A stretch of 64,000 nt of DNA from Biscogniauxia marginata. Taxonomy: Eukaryota; Ascomycota; Sordariomycetes; Xylariales; Xylariaceae. The position numbers and the translations under genes are program-made. Within the stretch, counting starts at the first letter, position 1. Every line of letters begins with the position of its first letter. The notes beneath the pieces were generated by a model. The model was not told where the DNA came from. It searched no databases and was given only the letters and a program-made list of their open reading frames with translations. This document shows, in pieces, positions 1 to 13,180 of this stretch. Location: NCBI GenBank assembly GCA_022695795.1, contig MU404063.1, positions 372,001 to 436,000 of the forward strand. Reading direction: 5' to 3'.

Positions 1-509
1 AGCAGTGTATGGTCAGAGCCACCAGGGATCCAATAGTGAACTGGATTAAAAACTAGTCGGGAAATCAATGGACCGGCTCGGGGGGTTAGGAACGATTTTG
101 AGACATGACTTCATTCCGTTATTAGACTCCAGGGAAAGGGGGAGAAAATAGCAGGACATCACTATCAGAATAGCAAAAGACAACATATACACACAAAAGA
201 GATAATATGTATCATTCCTGGACCTCCAGTGGGCCAGGCAGCGGCTATTAAGCAGAGCTACATTAAATGCTAATTTCATGCCCTTGGTAGCTGGCGACAA
301 GATGCGCGTAACCCTCAACCCCCCCCTTTCACTAGCCCTGGGAGCCACAGCAACTAGATAATGACAATAAAGACATCTTCGTCAACCTTTTTAGTTTTTC
401 CGTTTCTCAATAAAAATTGTCCGTTTCCATAGAAGCCAGAAACCCATCCACCATATTACACTTATGATACAACGTCGACCATGAACTCCCTATCTTCCAC
501 TCCTGATAA
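1..509. other. intergenic / 3' flank of Mlp1
   Basis: No supportable gene is seen here. A 100-codon minus-strand open frame (46-348) has no family features and no splice partner. The stretch nearest 510 probably includes the 3' untranslated region of the Mlp1 gene, which ends at 510. Confidence 0.5.
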
Positions 510-3500
510 TTACTGCGGGCCACCACCCCTGGCTCTCTTCGGACCGTTGCCCGCTTCTGAGTCACCCCTGGGACGTTTATTTCCAGGTTGGAAGTTCTCA
601 GCTGAGGCATTGAGACTAGCACGTCCCTGCTGACCTCCGCCGCGCCCTCCACGGTTAAGTCCTCCGCCACGACCACCTCCTCGAGGTTGATTAGGGGCAC
701 TTGCCCTCCGCCCTCCTCCCGGGACTGGGAGATTAGAGACCTTCATAGGAATTTGCGATTGGGCAGCCGGCGGCATGGGTTGTGGTAAAGTAGTAGGCGC
801 TGGTTGTTGAGGAGTGGGTTGGGCTGATTGCGCAAATGGGTTCGGTGCCGTAGGAGCTTGTTGTGCTTGCCCTTGCTGAACATTCGCGAACGGATTGTTC
901 GGCAATTGAGCGCTATTTGAGATCAATCCTGGTTTAGGTAGGGCACTAGTAATAGTCGGCCTTGACTCTTGAGCTGTACCTATGGACTGGGCGGTAGGCG
1001 CTGTTTTTTAGGTTAGCCGAAGGATATTCATCTTGATTAATAGACATATACATACTAGGTGCAGCAGTTGCTCCGGGAGCAGCGGCTGGTGTGGGCGCTG
1101 GCGCTGGTTGCTTAGGCGCCGCTGGTGGTGGCTTCGCATTCTTCGCAATCTCCCAAACCTCCCCTACAGGGCGATGCGGAGTTTCCTTAGCAGCAGTTTC
1201 GACAACTTCCAATTTGGCATTGGCAGTGCGAGCTCTGTTCTCCGTCATGTTAAGTTTGAGGTTCATTTTCGACGAGGCAAGCTGGGTTGCAGACTCGCGC
1301 GCGGAGTTGATCTTCTGCTCCCATTCAGTCTTCATCGCGGCTTCTTGTTCCTCCCGCATCTTCCTAGTTTCAGCAGCGAGCTTATTCTTAATGTTGTTCT
1401 GCACGATACTCTTGATTGTCGGGTTCGTGGAAACAAGATCTCGAATGTCCTTATCGTTCAAGTTGCTGAGATCGGGTGTAGAAGCAGTAGGGGTCCCTAT
1501 CGGAGTCTCGGGCTTATGCTGCTGCAACGGCGTGCCAGGTGGTTTGGTCTCACTAGGCGTACTGGCTTGTTCGGCTTCCCAGATCTTTCGCTCTTGCTCC
1601 ATGCGCAGCTTGAAGTCACCCTCCAATTTTTCCTTATCCTGCTGCATTTGGTTTCGCTCCTGATCCATCTGGGTCTTGTAATCATTTAGACGTTTGTTCA
1701 GGGCTTCCTTCATCTTGTCGCTCCTGGCCTTGACGATAGAGTCGTGCTTTTCATCAAGTTCCTTAGCCTTCGCCTCCCATTCAGCTGCTTTAGCAGCGGC
1801 AGCAGCCATCCTTTCCTCGAGAGCCTGACGCTCACCATCAGACAATGGTACAGCCACCGGGGCACCCTGGGAGCTTTCTACTCCGTTCTCCGTAGGTGCA
1901 TCACCATTGATTGTACGTGCTTGTGCATCAGCGATAGCTTGGTCTCTCTCTGCAATCGCAGATTGAAGCTGGTTGCGAACGTTCTCGAGCTCTTCTTCGA
2001 CACTGGATTTCTGAGATGAGACGATTTCTAGATCCTTGCGTGCCTCTGCTAGTTGCTTTTGTAGGTCAGACAATGCTTGAGCATTATCTGTAACTACAGG
2101 AGCAGTAGAGGGTGTTGATGTAGCCGAGTTCTTTCGTGCTTGTGCTTCTTCTCGAAGAGTATCAACCTGTCGTTTGAAGTTCGTGATCTGTTCCTCGAAA
2201 GCGAGCCTTTCCTTCTTAGAAGTATCCAGTTCCTGCTTCGTCGCTGATAGCTCGTTGTTTACCTCATCTAGCCTGGTCTGCAGTTGGTCTCTCTCAGTGA
2301 TGACTTCATTCTTGGCGATTGTGAGCATCTTTGATCGTTCCTTGGCTGAATTGATAAGCTTCTCGCGCGTCACTTGCCACGATGCTTCCTTCTCTTTAAT
2401 TGACTCCTCGAGCTGTTGGACCTTCTCCTTTAGTGGGGCCTCGGCTTCTCGTAAAGCGTTTCGTTCCGATTCCAGAGTAGCAACCGTTTGCTTCAGCTCT
2501 TCAACTTCGGCAGGGTCTGTTCGGCCATGCTTCGAAAGTATGTCCTCGGTTCGCTTTTGCCAGCGGTCGCGGTCTTCATGAAGCTGTTTCATTTCAGCTT
2601 CCTTGAAGGCTTGTTGGCTCTGAAGTTCTTCGATCTGTGCCTCTAAAGGTTGAATTGTGGCTTCCAGTTCCGCCACCTTAGCATTCTTCTCAGTTAACTG
2701 AGCCTGAGCTTGACGGGCTTCAGCCCGCAAAGCCGCACTACTCTCACGGAAGAGGTTGAGTTCCTCCAGTTTGCTCATGAGGTCCTTATGAGCCATGGAA
2801 CTTCGATCGCTGTCGCCATGGGATCGACGTTCTTGCTCAAGTTTGAGCCTAGCCTCATCAAGCTGAGATTGAGCATACTCTAGCTGTTGTTGTAGTCTCC
2901 GGGCTTCTTGGACTTTTAGGTCATACTGAACTTCCAGTATGTCCTTTTCCCGGCGCAGATAATTGCTCAATTCTCTGAATTTGTCAGCATCAGAGCCGCT
3001 AGGTTGAGCCGAAATTGCCTCAAGTGATTCGCTGGCCGACGCTCGAGACCGTTGCAAAGCCGAAACTTGTGTTGTCACATTCTCGAGCTGCTGGTGGAGT
3101 ATTTTGTTTTGTGCATTGGCATCATCCCGACGAGCACGAAGCTCATCCAGCTCTCGCTCGAATCTCTGACGTCGTTCATCCCAAGAGCTTTCATTCTGCA
3201 ACAGAGTAGCCTTCGCAGATTCGGCCTCAGCCTTCCAGGTGGCAGCAGAAGTCTTTAGTTCATTGTATTCGCCCCGGATGTTGGATAGAGTTTTCGCGGT
3301 CTCTCCATGTTTCATAACCTCGCTTTCGTAGGCTTGTTGAGCGCTAGTTGCGATTTCGGCCTGCGCTCTAAGGTCTTGCTGATGGAACTGAGATGATGCT
3401 GTATACCGCTCCTCCTCGTCCTTGAGACGCTTGACTTCCTCTTCCAGAATTGCCTTTTCGTCCTCGAAGTGGCGGGCTATTTCGGCCTGAGAGTCGCGCA

Positions 3501-6500
3501 GGCTGGACAATTCGCTATTCGATCTAGCCAATTCGGCGGACAGGTCCTCAACTCTTTGCTCTAATTCCTTGATTGCTGCATCCTTGGAAGATAGTGCAGC
3601 GTCCATTTCGTGCGTGTATTGCTCCTGCGTAGCCATCAACTTCTCAAGCTCTTCCTCAGAAGCTTGGCTCAATTCTCTATATCTTTCTGCCTGGCTTTGG
3701 GCGTTTTCAAAGTGAGACTTCGTAATTTCAAGCTCACGTTTGAGGTCCGTCACCTCGTGAATCAGTTCCTGGATGCGTTCGTCCGTGTCGGCCTCAGTGG
3801 TACCTTGGTCAGCTCCATTCACGCTGAGCCCAGGTCTTGGAGTGGGTCGAGGTTGAAGTCGCTCAGCGCGTTCCTCAGCACTACGCAGTTGTATCGAGAG
3901 TTCATCGACTCTACTTTGGAGATGATCGCGACTAGTTTTCGTAGCCACAAGATCTTCCCGAATCTGGCTCAGATTGGTGGTAAGCTCATCGATTCGCTTC
4001 TGAGACTGCTGAGAATCGAACTCCTTACGAAGTTGCGCCTTCTTGGCCTCTTCAACTTCGTCTGCTAGCTTCCGTTTGGAGGTATTTAGTTCGGCCTCTA
4101 GGGAATCAATTTGGCCTTGGAGACGTCGTTTTGCTTCAGACTCGCTGAGCTCGCGTTCGTTCTGAAGAGTCTGCTGTGTAGCCAAGAGTCCATTCAGGCG
4201 AGATTTCTCTTGAAGTAAATTCTCATTATCTTGGCTTAGTCGATCCTGGATATCTTTCCATAGCTTCTTCTCGGCTTTGAGGTTCGCGTTCTCGCTCCGC
4301 ATGCTCTCAACTAAGCCTCGTGCTTCTACTAAATCCTCGGCAACTTGTTGTGTTCTGATATCCTGCTTCGCAGCAGATTCGGACAGTGCCTGGCTCCTCT
4401 TTTGCAGTTCCTTGTTCTCGTTCTGAAGGGCCACAAAGTTTGATTGAAGCATTTCATACCGTTCAGATGCGAGAGACAGCTGACTGGCAATCTTAGAGAC
4501 CTCGGCTTGCAGAGAGTTTCGCTCGGCGGAAAGTTTCTCGATCTGCTCTTTCATCGTCTTGCGATCAACAGTCTGTTCGTTGCGGTACTGGTCGAAATTC
4601 TGCTGAAGATCTCGGAGCAGAGTAGTGTAGTCGCCATCGTCATTCATAGCAGAATTCTGTTCGATGCTAGCGAGGACACCATCCTGGGCTGGGCGGCCTA
4701 GGGCGGAGGCCAACTCGTCAGCAGATGCCCTCGACTCGATCATCCGGCGGAACATGTCTCTCTCTTTCGTGATGCTTTCCGTCTTAATTTGGAAACCTCT
4801 GAGAGTATCCTGGAATATCTCCAACTCCTGCTGAAGACGTATGCGTTCCTTATGGTCCTCAACCGCCTGGTTTTTGGCTGCAATTGCCTCTTCACTTTCC
4901 ATCTTCTGGCCAAGCTCATGAGTCACTTGAAGCAATTGTTCGTTCTTCTCCTGGAGTTCCTGTATATCCTTGAAGACGACTAGTCGTTGTAGTATCATAC
5001 TGTGGACATCAGACGGCTCTTCCGATTCTTGGCCGTCAACCAAGCCCCTCTCAAGCCTTTGAAGGTGAAGGGTCTCCTCCGCAGTAATTTTATCCAAGCC
5101 TTTCTCATGGCAATACGTGTTGAAGGTCAACATCTGGACCTGGGCACTGAGATCCCGTATCTGGTTACGTAGAATGTTGAGCTGCGCCTGAGCTTGTGAG
5201 GCAGCAGTTTCAGCCTTGCGTGCCGTCTTCTTAGCAGCGTCTCGTTCTCGGAAGCTTTCGTCGGATAGATGCGACATGTTCTTGATTTCCAGTTGAAGAC
5301 GCTCGTTCTCTGCGTGCAGCTCCTCGAGCTCGGGACCTTTAGCTTCCAGTTGCTCGATAACATCGTCCAATTCCTTGGCAAGATTATTGCTGCGTAGCTT
5401 CTCAGCGTTGAGCTGACCCTTAATCTTGTAGAAGTCCTCCAACGCCTGGGTAGCCGAAAGTGACATCCGAGTGGAACCCGGAGTCGCGAAGGGGGAGCCA
5501 GGTCGATACATCGATCCGTTGAGTGCCCGCGGCGTCTGAGGTACAGATCCGGGATGGCCGGGAGAAGTTCCAGCGACCATAGCCTCCAGGCGACCAATTT
5601 CGGCTTGCAGAGACTCGTTAGCATTAGAAAGTTCTTCCTTGTCCATATTGGCTCTAGCAAGCTCTTCACTAATTCGTCGGATTTTGTCTTCGCATTCTCG
5701 CTTAACCTGCTCCTCCCTGGCTTCCACCTCCTGAACTCTGTTCTTATGCGTCACGGTCTGCTGCTCCTTCAAATCAACGAGTCGTCGAAGGCCATCGCAT
5801 TCCTGTCGGAAATCTTCTTCTCTGCGGCCTGCAGCTTCCTGTAGTTGCTGTACTTTGGTCAGGGCAACATCCGCCTTCTTCTGTGCTTCTTCGAGGCGTT
5901 GCCGAAGTTGCTGCTCTGTGCGCTTAAGTGACTCGATGTTAGACACAGCATCATCGTTCAGACGTTGAAGCTCTGCGATGCGAGCGCCCTTCTCCTTGCG
6001 GAACTTGAGAGCCTCGGCGGCTTTGGTTTTCAGTTCGTTCTCGAAGAAGTCGGCACTACGCTGGGCCATCTCAAGTTGTTGCTGGAGCGACTGCTCCCGG
6101 AACTTGGACGTGTTGGATGCGTTGTTCGCATTCTGGACGGATTGCTGCAGCGCGGTTATCTCTTGGTTGAGTTTGATATTCTTCTGGTGCTGTGCTTGCA
6201 ATTCCTGGGAGAGTGTGTCATTGGCAGAGTTTTTAGTGTCGATGATAGCGAGCGACTCGCGGTTCGACGTTTCTAAGGATGCGATGCGGGCCCGGAGGGT
6301 GTCGATTTCGGATTGCGAGGTCGAGCTGGAAGACTTGATGGACTGCAGTTCATTTTCCAAGGACTGTCGTATGGTCTCTGGTTGAATGCGAGCGCCGGTT
6401 AGAATGCGTCCGGGAATTGAATAGAGTATTTTGACGGTGCGTACCTTCTTCCTTGAGCTTCCGGCGAATCTCCTCGACATCCTTCAAGGCCTTCTTGGCG

Positions 6501-6736
6501 GTTTCGTTGCTCGCATCGCGTTGGGCCTCGGCACTTCGCACAGAGGTCTCCAGTTCCACCTCCAGCTGCAGCTTCTGTGAGAATAATGCATCGAACTCAT
6601 GGCCCTTGGCGGCTACGGCAGAGAGAACAGCATTGACGAGATCGATTGTCGGGCTAGTGGCGACGGCCGAAAGGTTCGTCTCGGGCACACCCAGATGGGT
6701 GGCCAGATAACCCAAGTCCACATCCGCAGCAGCCAT
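510..6736 (-). CDS. mlp1: Mlp1/Tpr-type nuclear basket nucleoporin
   Basis: Three exons (6736-6445, 6377-980, 912-510) are joined by two 67-nt introns, the first with a TTCTAACC branch-like site. The product is about 2030 aa, the usual size of fungal Mlp1/Tpr proteins. Almost the whole of residues 40-1750 is heptad-rich coiled coil (dense Glu/Lys/Gln/Leu), as expected of the nuclear-basket filament. The C-terminus turns to Pro/Gln/Ala and NPFA-type low complexity, then a Gly/Arg RGG-like box (about residues 1961-1994) and a basic bipartite NLS-like segment (about 2009-2025). Family knowledge: Tpr/Mlp proteins anchor at the nuclear side of the pore and act in mRNA export quality control and spindle-checkpoint protein docking. 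The start at 6736 is the first ATG in frame with the long exon. The last exon is recovered by splicing, because the main frame otherwise runs into a stop near 946. Several long frames on the plus strand across this gene are antisense shadows of the coiled coil. Confidence 0.95.
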
Positions 6737-7698
6737 CCTGTCAAGTACGCGCTCGCGGTGTAGGATTCATGGGCGAACTCGTTTTCGGAGGAGAATCTCA
6801 AATAGGCGGACGATGTTATAGAGGTAGCGGATAGCGCGATAAGAGGCTGGCGATTGATGGGGGCGTTGTCGCGACGCAGGATGCAGGCGGTCAATTGTAG
6901 GGCCTGCCTGAGATTGTTGTGCAAAGGTGAAAAGTCGCACGGTAAGAGAAGATTTCATCAAAGAATGAATGAATGTCGGAGAACTCCTCGAAATAAAAGA
7001 TTACGGCCAGTCAGTCCCGCAGCTTATGGGAAGATGCGAGTAGGGGGGCCACTACTGGGATTGGGGCATAGAGAAGGATGGACGACAAGGAAAAGAAAAG
7101 GTGCGGTCGTGAGAGTTTGCTAAGCTTTCTTTCAGTGCTGCTTTCGGCGGAACGCGCGACGAGGCTGGCCGCTGGCCACACTAGTAGCAGCCTGCCGCTA
7201 GACGGAAGCTTTGACCACATTATATAACCTTAGGTACCTATGATCCACCTTTACTGCTCCTAGTACAGGTACAGTAAACCGTACCTACATGTACATACAG
7301 CCTACAGCATTACAGAGAGGTAGGTAGGTACTTTATCTAATCCATATTTCCAAGTTATTACCGCGGTTCTCAGTAAATAGGTATATATCATGTTGTACGG
7401 GACTAATAACAATTACCTAACCCTGAGCAATTCCTACGTATATACCTACATGTAGAGATCTTCATCGCATTATCGTTTATATAGGTATGCCTATACCCGG
7501 TTGCATGTCAGTATCTAGGTAGACTTAGTTGGATCTCTATAAGCAAAGAACATTGTAGATGGTTATTGGAAATAGTCTCCGCTGCTATCTTCACTCTCCC
7601 TTCTATCGCATAAACCTAGATGTAATAACATATTTTTTAAGAACCTTACCTAGGTACCTAGGTTAGGTTGTTATTCTAGCTCGTACAGCTAACCCCCT
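6737..7698. other. Mlp1 promoter region and 3' flank of the upstream channel gene
   Basis: No gene is supported. The segment lies upstream of Mlp1 and downstream of the next minus-strand gene, so it should hold the Mlp1 promoter and 5' UTR plus the neighbour's 3' UTR. The distal half is AT-rich and contains three TAGGTACCTA/ACCTACC-type palindromic tracts (about 7231-7240, 7319-7331, 7644-7668). Confidence 0.5.
7644..7668. repeat. dispersed ACCTAGGTACCTAGGT palindrome copy
   Basis: One of many near-palindromic copies built from ACCTA/TAGGT; other examples are at 10998-11012, 27261-27288, 31909-31930, 35459-35488 and 48136-48190. Confidence 0.7.
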
Positions 7699-10663
7699 TC
7701 AATACTTAACAGCAGGTTTCCAAATCGGCACCTTGTCCATCTCTTCCACGCTCCATCTCACCCTCCCCTTCTCATCCAACCAGGCGCCCTGATCACTCGC
7801 CCTCAAACCCCGGTCCTCGCTCTCCCGAACCTCGTTCTTACTAGCGCCCATCCGGTCGCTCGCGAGCCAGAGCACCGGCGTCGGCGACGTGAGAGCCGGG
7901 TTTAGATACGCCTTCCTCCGCTCTTCCTCCGAGTACTCCACAGCCTCGTCTTCGGCATCGTAGAAATCGCAGTCCTGGATCCACGACCTCATCGCCTCGT
8001 ACGAGGCAAAGATATGGGGCTCGAAGAAACGCGCCAGGGGGTCGACGACTTTCTGCGCGACGTGCCGCGGGACGTGAGCGTGCTGTCCCAGCCGTTGGAT
8101 ACGCGAGGGCGCCTGCGCGTTCCCTTCTTCTGCGCTAGAGAGTAGTGGCGTTGTCTCGTCACCTGCCTCTGACGTAGTAGCTAAGTCGACCGGTAGGAAT
8201 TTCTCCAGCGGGTCCAGATACTTATTCATCAGGGAGTTGTAAAATATGGTGACGATGAACAACAGGGTCGCCATCACGGAAGGCCCAGTCGCTCGGCTCA
8301 ACCCAAAGATGCCAATCAGGGCTAGCTCCGCAATGTAAACCCCCGTGAGAAGATGCTGGAGAGCCAGCGTATAGGCTTGCCCCTTTGTGTCAATTTTGGG
8401 CTGGATGACGTAGAGGAGGTTATACCGATACGAAAGGTAATAAAGGGACAGCCCAGCAGCGGCAAAGCCGAGAACTAAAGGGGCAATACAGGAATATGCA
8501 ATCGCTACATTCAGTGAGCGGTCGAGATAAGCAGCAGGAATTCGCGATTGGCTTACCGATGATTGCAAAATTCGCGAACTTTATCCATATGTTGTTAGCT
8601 TCTCATTATGTCAAGTTATTTGGTAATATACTTTCTTACCTTTGGAAACACTTTACCCCAGGCAATACCCTTCATGCTCGTATATCGATTGAATTTCTGT
8701 CGTGGTGTCTTGTCAAAAAAGTGGTCACAGAAAAGATACTGGAGCAGATCCGAATAGTTGAGTAAATTGTCAGCAGCAGACGTGGTTCCCTGGATGATAA
8801 AATAGGTCAAGTAGTAGTTTGAAGATTTGGGCAGCTGTCTCGCAAGTAGTTCTGGTACAGATATCGGATCTTGAACGCTCTTGGCGAGTTGTGAGGCTAC
8901 GGTTGCTGCTCCAGAGAAGACGGCCGTTACAAGGAACACTTGGGTCACCTGAAAAATATAGTACCACTTCTGAACCTTTAATTCGTTCACTGTCGTTGTC
9001 GGACCACCAAAGGACTTGAATATGTCTAAAATTTGTGAGTTATATACTCCGGAAAACGTAGGGGGGCGCCAAGCACTTACATCTAAATATGTTAGGCACA
9101 TATTTACTCAACAGACTTGTAACCAATGGCGGGACAAGACCTGATAGGAGTCCCACTACTGGGTCTGGGAGGTTCTTCAGGAACTTAAGCCATTCGAAGT
9201 TCTCCGCGAGGTAACTGATATTGGATATAAGACCGATGAAACCACTTGGGATAGACCAAAACACTATCGTTGCGATTACTATAGCCAAGGCAGTACCTTC
9301 TTTGGAGAGCCGCCGAGCGGGTGGAAGGGTAAGATTATCCCAAATAGCTTCGCTGGGAGATACATCAGCATATTTGGGAAATAAAGCCAATGGGTTGGAA
9401 GTGGTGATCTGCAGAGTGGCCCGTTGCGCGTCGGCATGTGTGCGGAACTCAACAAAGATCGCCGCTGCTCCATGATGGTCCTCAACTTCGTGTGAACTTC
9501 TCATCTCTTCGATCTTCGCCTGTTTCTTTTGAATTTGCTCCCGAAGCCATTCAATAGTGTCTACCTTCTTGATAGTCGGTGAAAGTTGGAGCTTATGCCT
9601 AGGTCTAATGGATTTCTTTACTTCGTCCGGCAGATTGTCGTACTTTGGCTCATCTCCGTTCTGGGGTGAAATCTTGCTGCGGATTCCTTTCCTGTTAGCT
9701 CTACGAATCAAGGACATTTCCGCAGCCTCAAGCTTATCGACCATGGAATTCCGTTCAGAGACCAATACTTGCAGTGCCTCGGTTTTAGTAACGGGCCAGA
9801 TTCGTACTGCTCCATCGCCAAAGAAACGGCGCATATTATTTTCCTCAAGCGCATCTTTTGGAGCCGAGAGGAATAAGACAGTCCGCGAGGAAAGTCGGTT
9901 TGAATTCGGTTTCGAGAGTATCCAAGCTTGGCGCAGACCGACAAGCCAGAGTCTTTCACGAGCGATAGTGAACATGACAAAGCCCAGGAATACCCAGGCC
10001 ATGACTGCATGGGCATACAGGTGGTTCTTCTTCTTGACGTTGCCAATGCCAATCTTGTCGAGTTCGGTTGAAGAACCACCGCCTGTGGCATTCACTGGAA
10101 ACAGAACAGGCCACGTGAGACAACATCCAACAACACAGATGAAAATGATGGTGCGCAGGAATCGTAGGTATAGAAACGTATCCAGCGAATGATGGTACAA
10201 GAGAAATTTATCCGGAAGTTTTCGCATTGTGCGAACCCAGTCGAAATACGCCAGGCTCGCAGAGGGTGTTCGGTCCCTAGCACATGATCAGAAGGGTCAG
10301 TACAACACCTAGTTGGTTTCTAACTTACTTCTCAGGAATTGTGCCAATGAATGTGCGAGGCGCATAGATATTTCTATACTTGTTGCGAATAAGGACAAAT
10401 ATCGCAACGAACACAACACCCGTTACCTTAGTCGCGTTAGCATAGAGAAATAATGGCAACAAGTGGATATAATAAATAAACGCACCCATGTCGGAACAAA
10501 AGCCGAGATCACAGCTGCGAGTGAAGCAGATCCTTTCGGCTACCGTTGAGAAGAGAGTTAGTCAGTTGTTTTTGGTAAGAGTTATTCGACTAACCTTCGC
10601 CTCCATAGTGTCCAAACCAGTGTTAACTTCAGAAAACGTATTGAAAATAGTGGGCGGCTCCAT
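7699..10663 (-). CDS. CSC1/RSN1-family (DUF221, OSCA/TMEM63-like) membrane channel
   Basis: Seven exons were assembled: 10663-10595, 10539-10486, 10426-10329, 10276-9081, 9025-8640, 8578-8557 and 8504-7699, giving about 876 aa. Joining them restores the complete architecture of the osmosensitive calcium-permeable channel family: an N-terminal TM segment ending in a YAPRTF-type motif, two further TM helices, a large cytosolic domain with the conserved ER.LWLVGLRQAW and TVLFLSAPKD stretches, then the multi-helix core with LP..V..LSGL and IAPLVLGFAAAGL-type segments, and a short charged tail ending WKPAVKY. Exon 6 is a 22-nt microexon encoding FANFAII, which completes a TM helix of the core. Introns are 52-61 nt. 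Family knowledge: such proteins form stress- or mechanosensitive cation channels at the plasma membrane or in the secretory pathway; some members are linked to vesicle traffic. Cation specificity cannot be read from the sequence. The first ATG of exon 1 is the chosen start; another in-frame ATG lies 19 codons later. Confidence 0.92.
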
Positions 10664-13180
10664 TTGCAAAGCCTAGGTCAGTCAATGGCGTCGTCCAGTT
10701 TCTTGATCCGTTATATCGCGTCCCAGGTTATCTAACACCGCCAGACAAGTCTCGTCTGCAACGAGCTAACAAAAGTAATCGGCAACAAACAAGAGCTTCG
10801 GGAGCCATAAGCTAGAGCACTCCGAGTGGTGGTGATATTTTAATAGTGTTGAACTTTGAATGATCAGGCACGCACTACATTCATGTAGTATGTAGGGAGA
10901 AGGATGGCAGGATTAATGCATTACTTCGATGACGTATGTACATCATCACGGCCGAACGCGCGATCACGTGCTCTAGCTAATAGTAAATGTCTAATATTAG
11001 GTACCTAGGTACAACAATGCCTGTCTTTTCTAGTCCCCCCCTTTTTCCACACACATCCAGTAAGTATAACAATAGTACTCTTTTACATAAGTAAAAGTCA
11101 CATTTTGAGTATGCATGGTTTATAGGCATATCATTGGAAACCATCGAAATACTCAACATTTATAATCAGCTATTAAAATCAGGTAACAAGCACGGAAGAA
11201 CTCGCACAACATATATCATACCTTACGTTGTGAATCTTGCTTAGCCTCTTTTTTCCTTTACTTTATTTAATCTCAGATTTAAACAGTCATCACTGACTCT
11301 AATTCATGATTTAATAAGTTATCACAAACAATATATTAACGGCTGTATTTAATTAAGACCCCAAATAAATGAGAAGGTCTGCCCCTTTTTTCAAAGATAC
11401 AAATATCTCGAACGCCCTTATTAAAGATAAAATCGAGACAATACCGGTACAGCTTTCCTATTCCTCACCATAAATACCTCAGTCCAGTTCCGTTTAAGAT
11501 CCTCCCTGATAATATATGGCATGTCAGTGTACTATATCACTAATTTTAGATCAACGCCCTATTCTAGCTGGTAAATGAACAATAACTTGAGCCAAATCAT
11601 GTTAACCTATAATAGCACGGCACCTTATAGGTTTCTTCCTAGCCGAACTGACATAACCTTCAAGTCTTTAAAAAGGACTATACAATCCGCAAAAACTTCT
11701 AAACTACACCTGCAAATAGCATTCAAAGCCATGAGTTTCGTCACAAGGCTCGTGGCGTATAGAATGTATACCATGCTTATTCATATAGGGCATGACTACC
11801 ATGATACTATAACCGTTAGGATATACTAGATTCTCAATATGAATTTAAACTTCTGCAACTTAAAATAGATTGACGGGTAAACCCGCACTTGTTTGTATGA
11901 GCTCTATTTTATTTATATCTCCTATTCTTAATCTGTCAACCATAGTCGCAAATATATGTATTTATAGAACTTGGGACGCCAGGTTATCAGATCACTTGTT
12001 AATTGACGCTCCATTCAATAAACTAACATCCGTTTTACGACGAGGAAATCGGCCTCATGATAAGGCGGCATTGGCGTACCGAACGGAACACTATTATGTA
12101 TTGAAATCAAGTATGACCTTAAATTATCATCATTTTTAAAGCCTCTCAGAATAGCCTAGTTGGTCTCTACCACAGTGCTCGGGTCATCAATATTGCCGCT
12201 CGCGAGTAGCGTGATCTTAAGCGTCTAGGTTCGGTTAATGAGCGGGAGTGGCGCCCAGATATCCTCAACGCCCGCACTTGGACCTGCATTTCGGCTTCCG
12301 TCTGACTCCCCAATTTTATTCCTGCGAATGTTCTTATGTGTATACATTCCAGATAACCATAGCCCGATGCTAGATATGTTCCTTTCTGATCATGACCTTC
12401 ATTGTCGATTTATCACGCCTTGCTCAATGTCGTTGAAATACAACACCTGCCCTTTTGACACGATGGCGCCCCGCGCGGCGGCATTCCGTTATATGAAGCG
12501 GGGATGAAATAAAAATTTCGTCCCTGCATCAAACTATGACTAGTGGCCACGCCGGCCCCTTTCTGCCTTCTGCGACTGGGTCAAGAGGGTTTTCTCAACT
12601 TCAGCCTGTCTTCAGCTGGCAAGGGTATAGCACTTCACGGACTAGGGCAGGCGAGTCTCGTCGAATACAATTGGTCTCTCAGGATCGCCAAGATGTATAA
12701 TACACATGCATAGCGTCCCTCTCAAGAGATTGAGGGTGCATGCTGGTGGTGCTGTGATATCCAGGCTGCCCACGAAGTCATGGCATATCTAAGCTGGGGA
12801 AGCGTCCTCGCCCCGTTCTCGTGGCTGCGCTTATCAGCTTAGAAAATCTTCATCTAATCGTTAGTCTATCTCTCTTTGTTCCATTCTTGCTCATTCTCCC
12901 TGAAAGGCTTCTGCGTCTGATAGTTCGTAGTCGCGGAAATGCTTCGCGCACAATCTTTACTTACATGGATTTGTTGGAGCGCGGCGCTCGCCGCGACGCA
13001 AGAAATCGTATATATTACTGATCTTTCTATTTTCACTGATCTGGTAAGATATTTTCTCTGATTTAGGTATTTCATATGACTTTGTGTCGTTGCTGCTGTC
13101 AGAAACAAACACAAACTCAAGTCGACAAAAGAATAAGCCTAGCGGGCTGGTTTATAACCTTATATTTCCACCTCTTTTAC
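10664..13180. other. gene-free, partly AT-rich intergenic region
   Basis: Only short random frames are present on both strands. From about 10990 to 12150 the sequence is visibly richer in A/T than flanking coding DNA, with many short TTAAA/TAATA runs, and might be a mutated repeat relic, but no transposase, LTR or terminal repeat can be recognised. A palindromic TAGGTACCTAGGTAC tract lies at about 10998-11012. Confidence 0.45.

Noticed and set aside
1033..6385. Several long plus-strand open frames across 1-6.4 kb
   Set aside because: They are antisense shadows of the coiled-coil Mlp1 coding exon; their Ser/Leu/Cys-rich translations are what antisense of Glu/Gln/Leu codons gives.
10488..10676. 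Plus-strand 62-codon frame
   Set aside because: It is antisense to the first exons of the CSC1-like gene.
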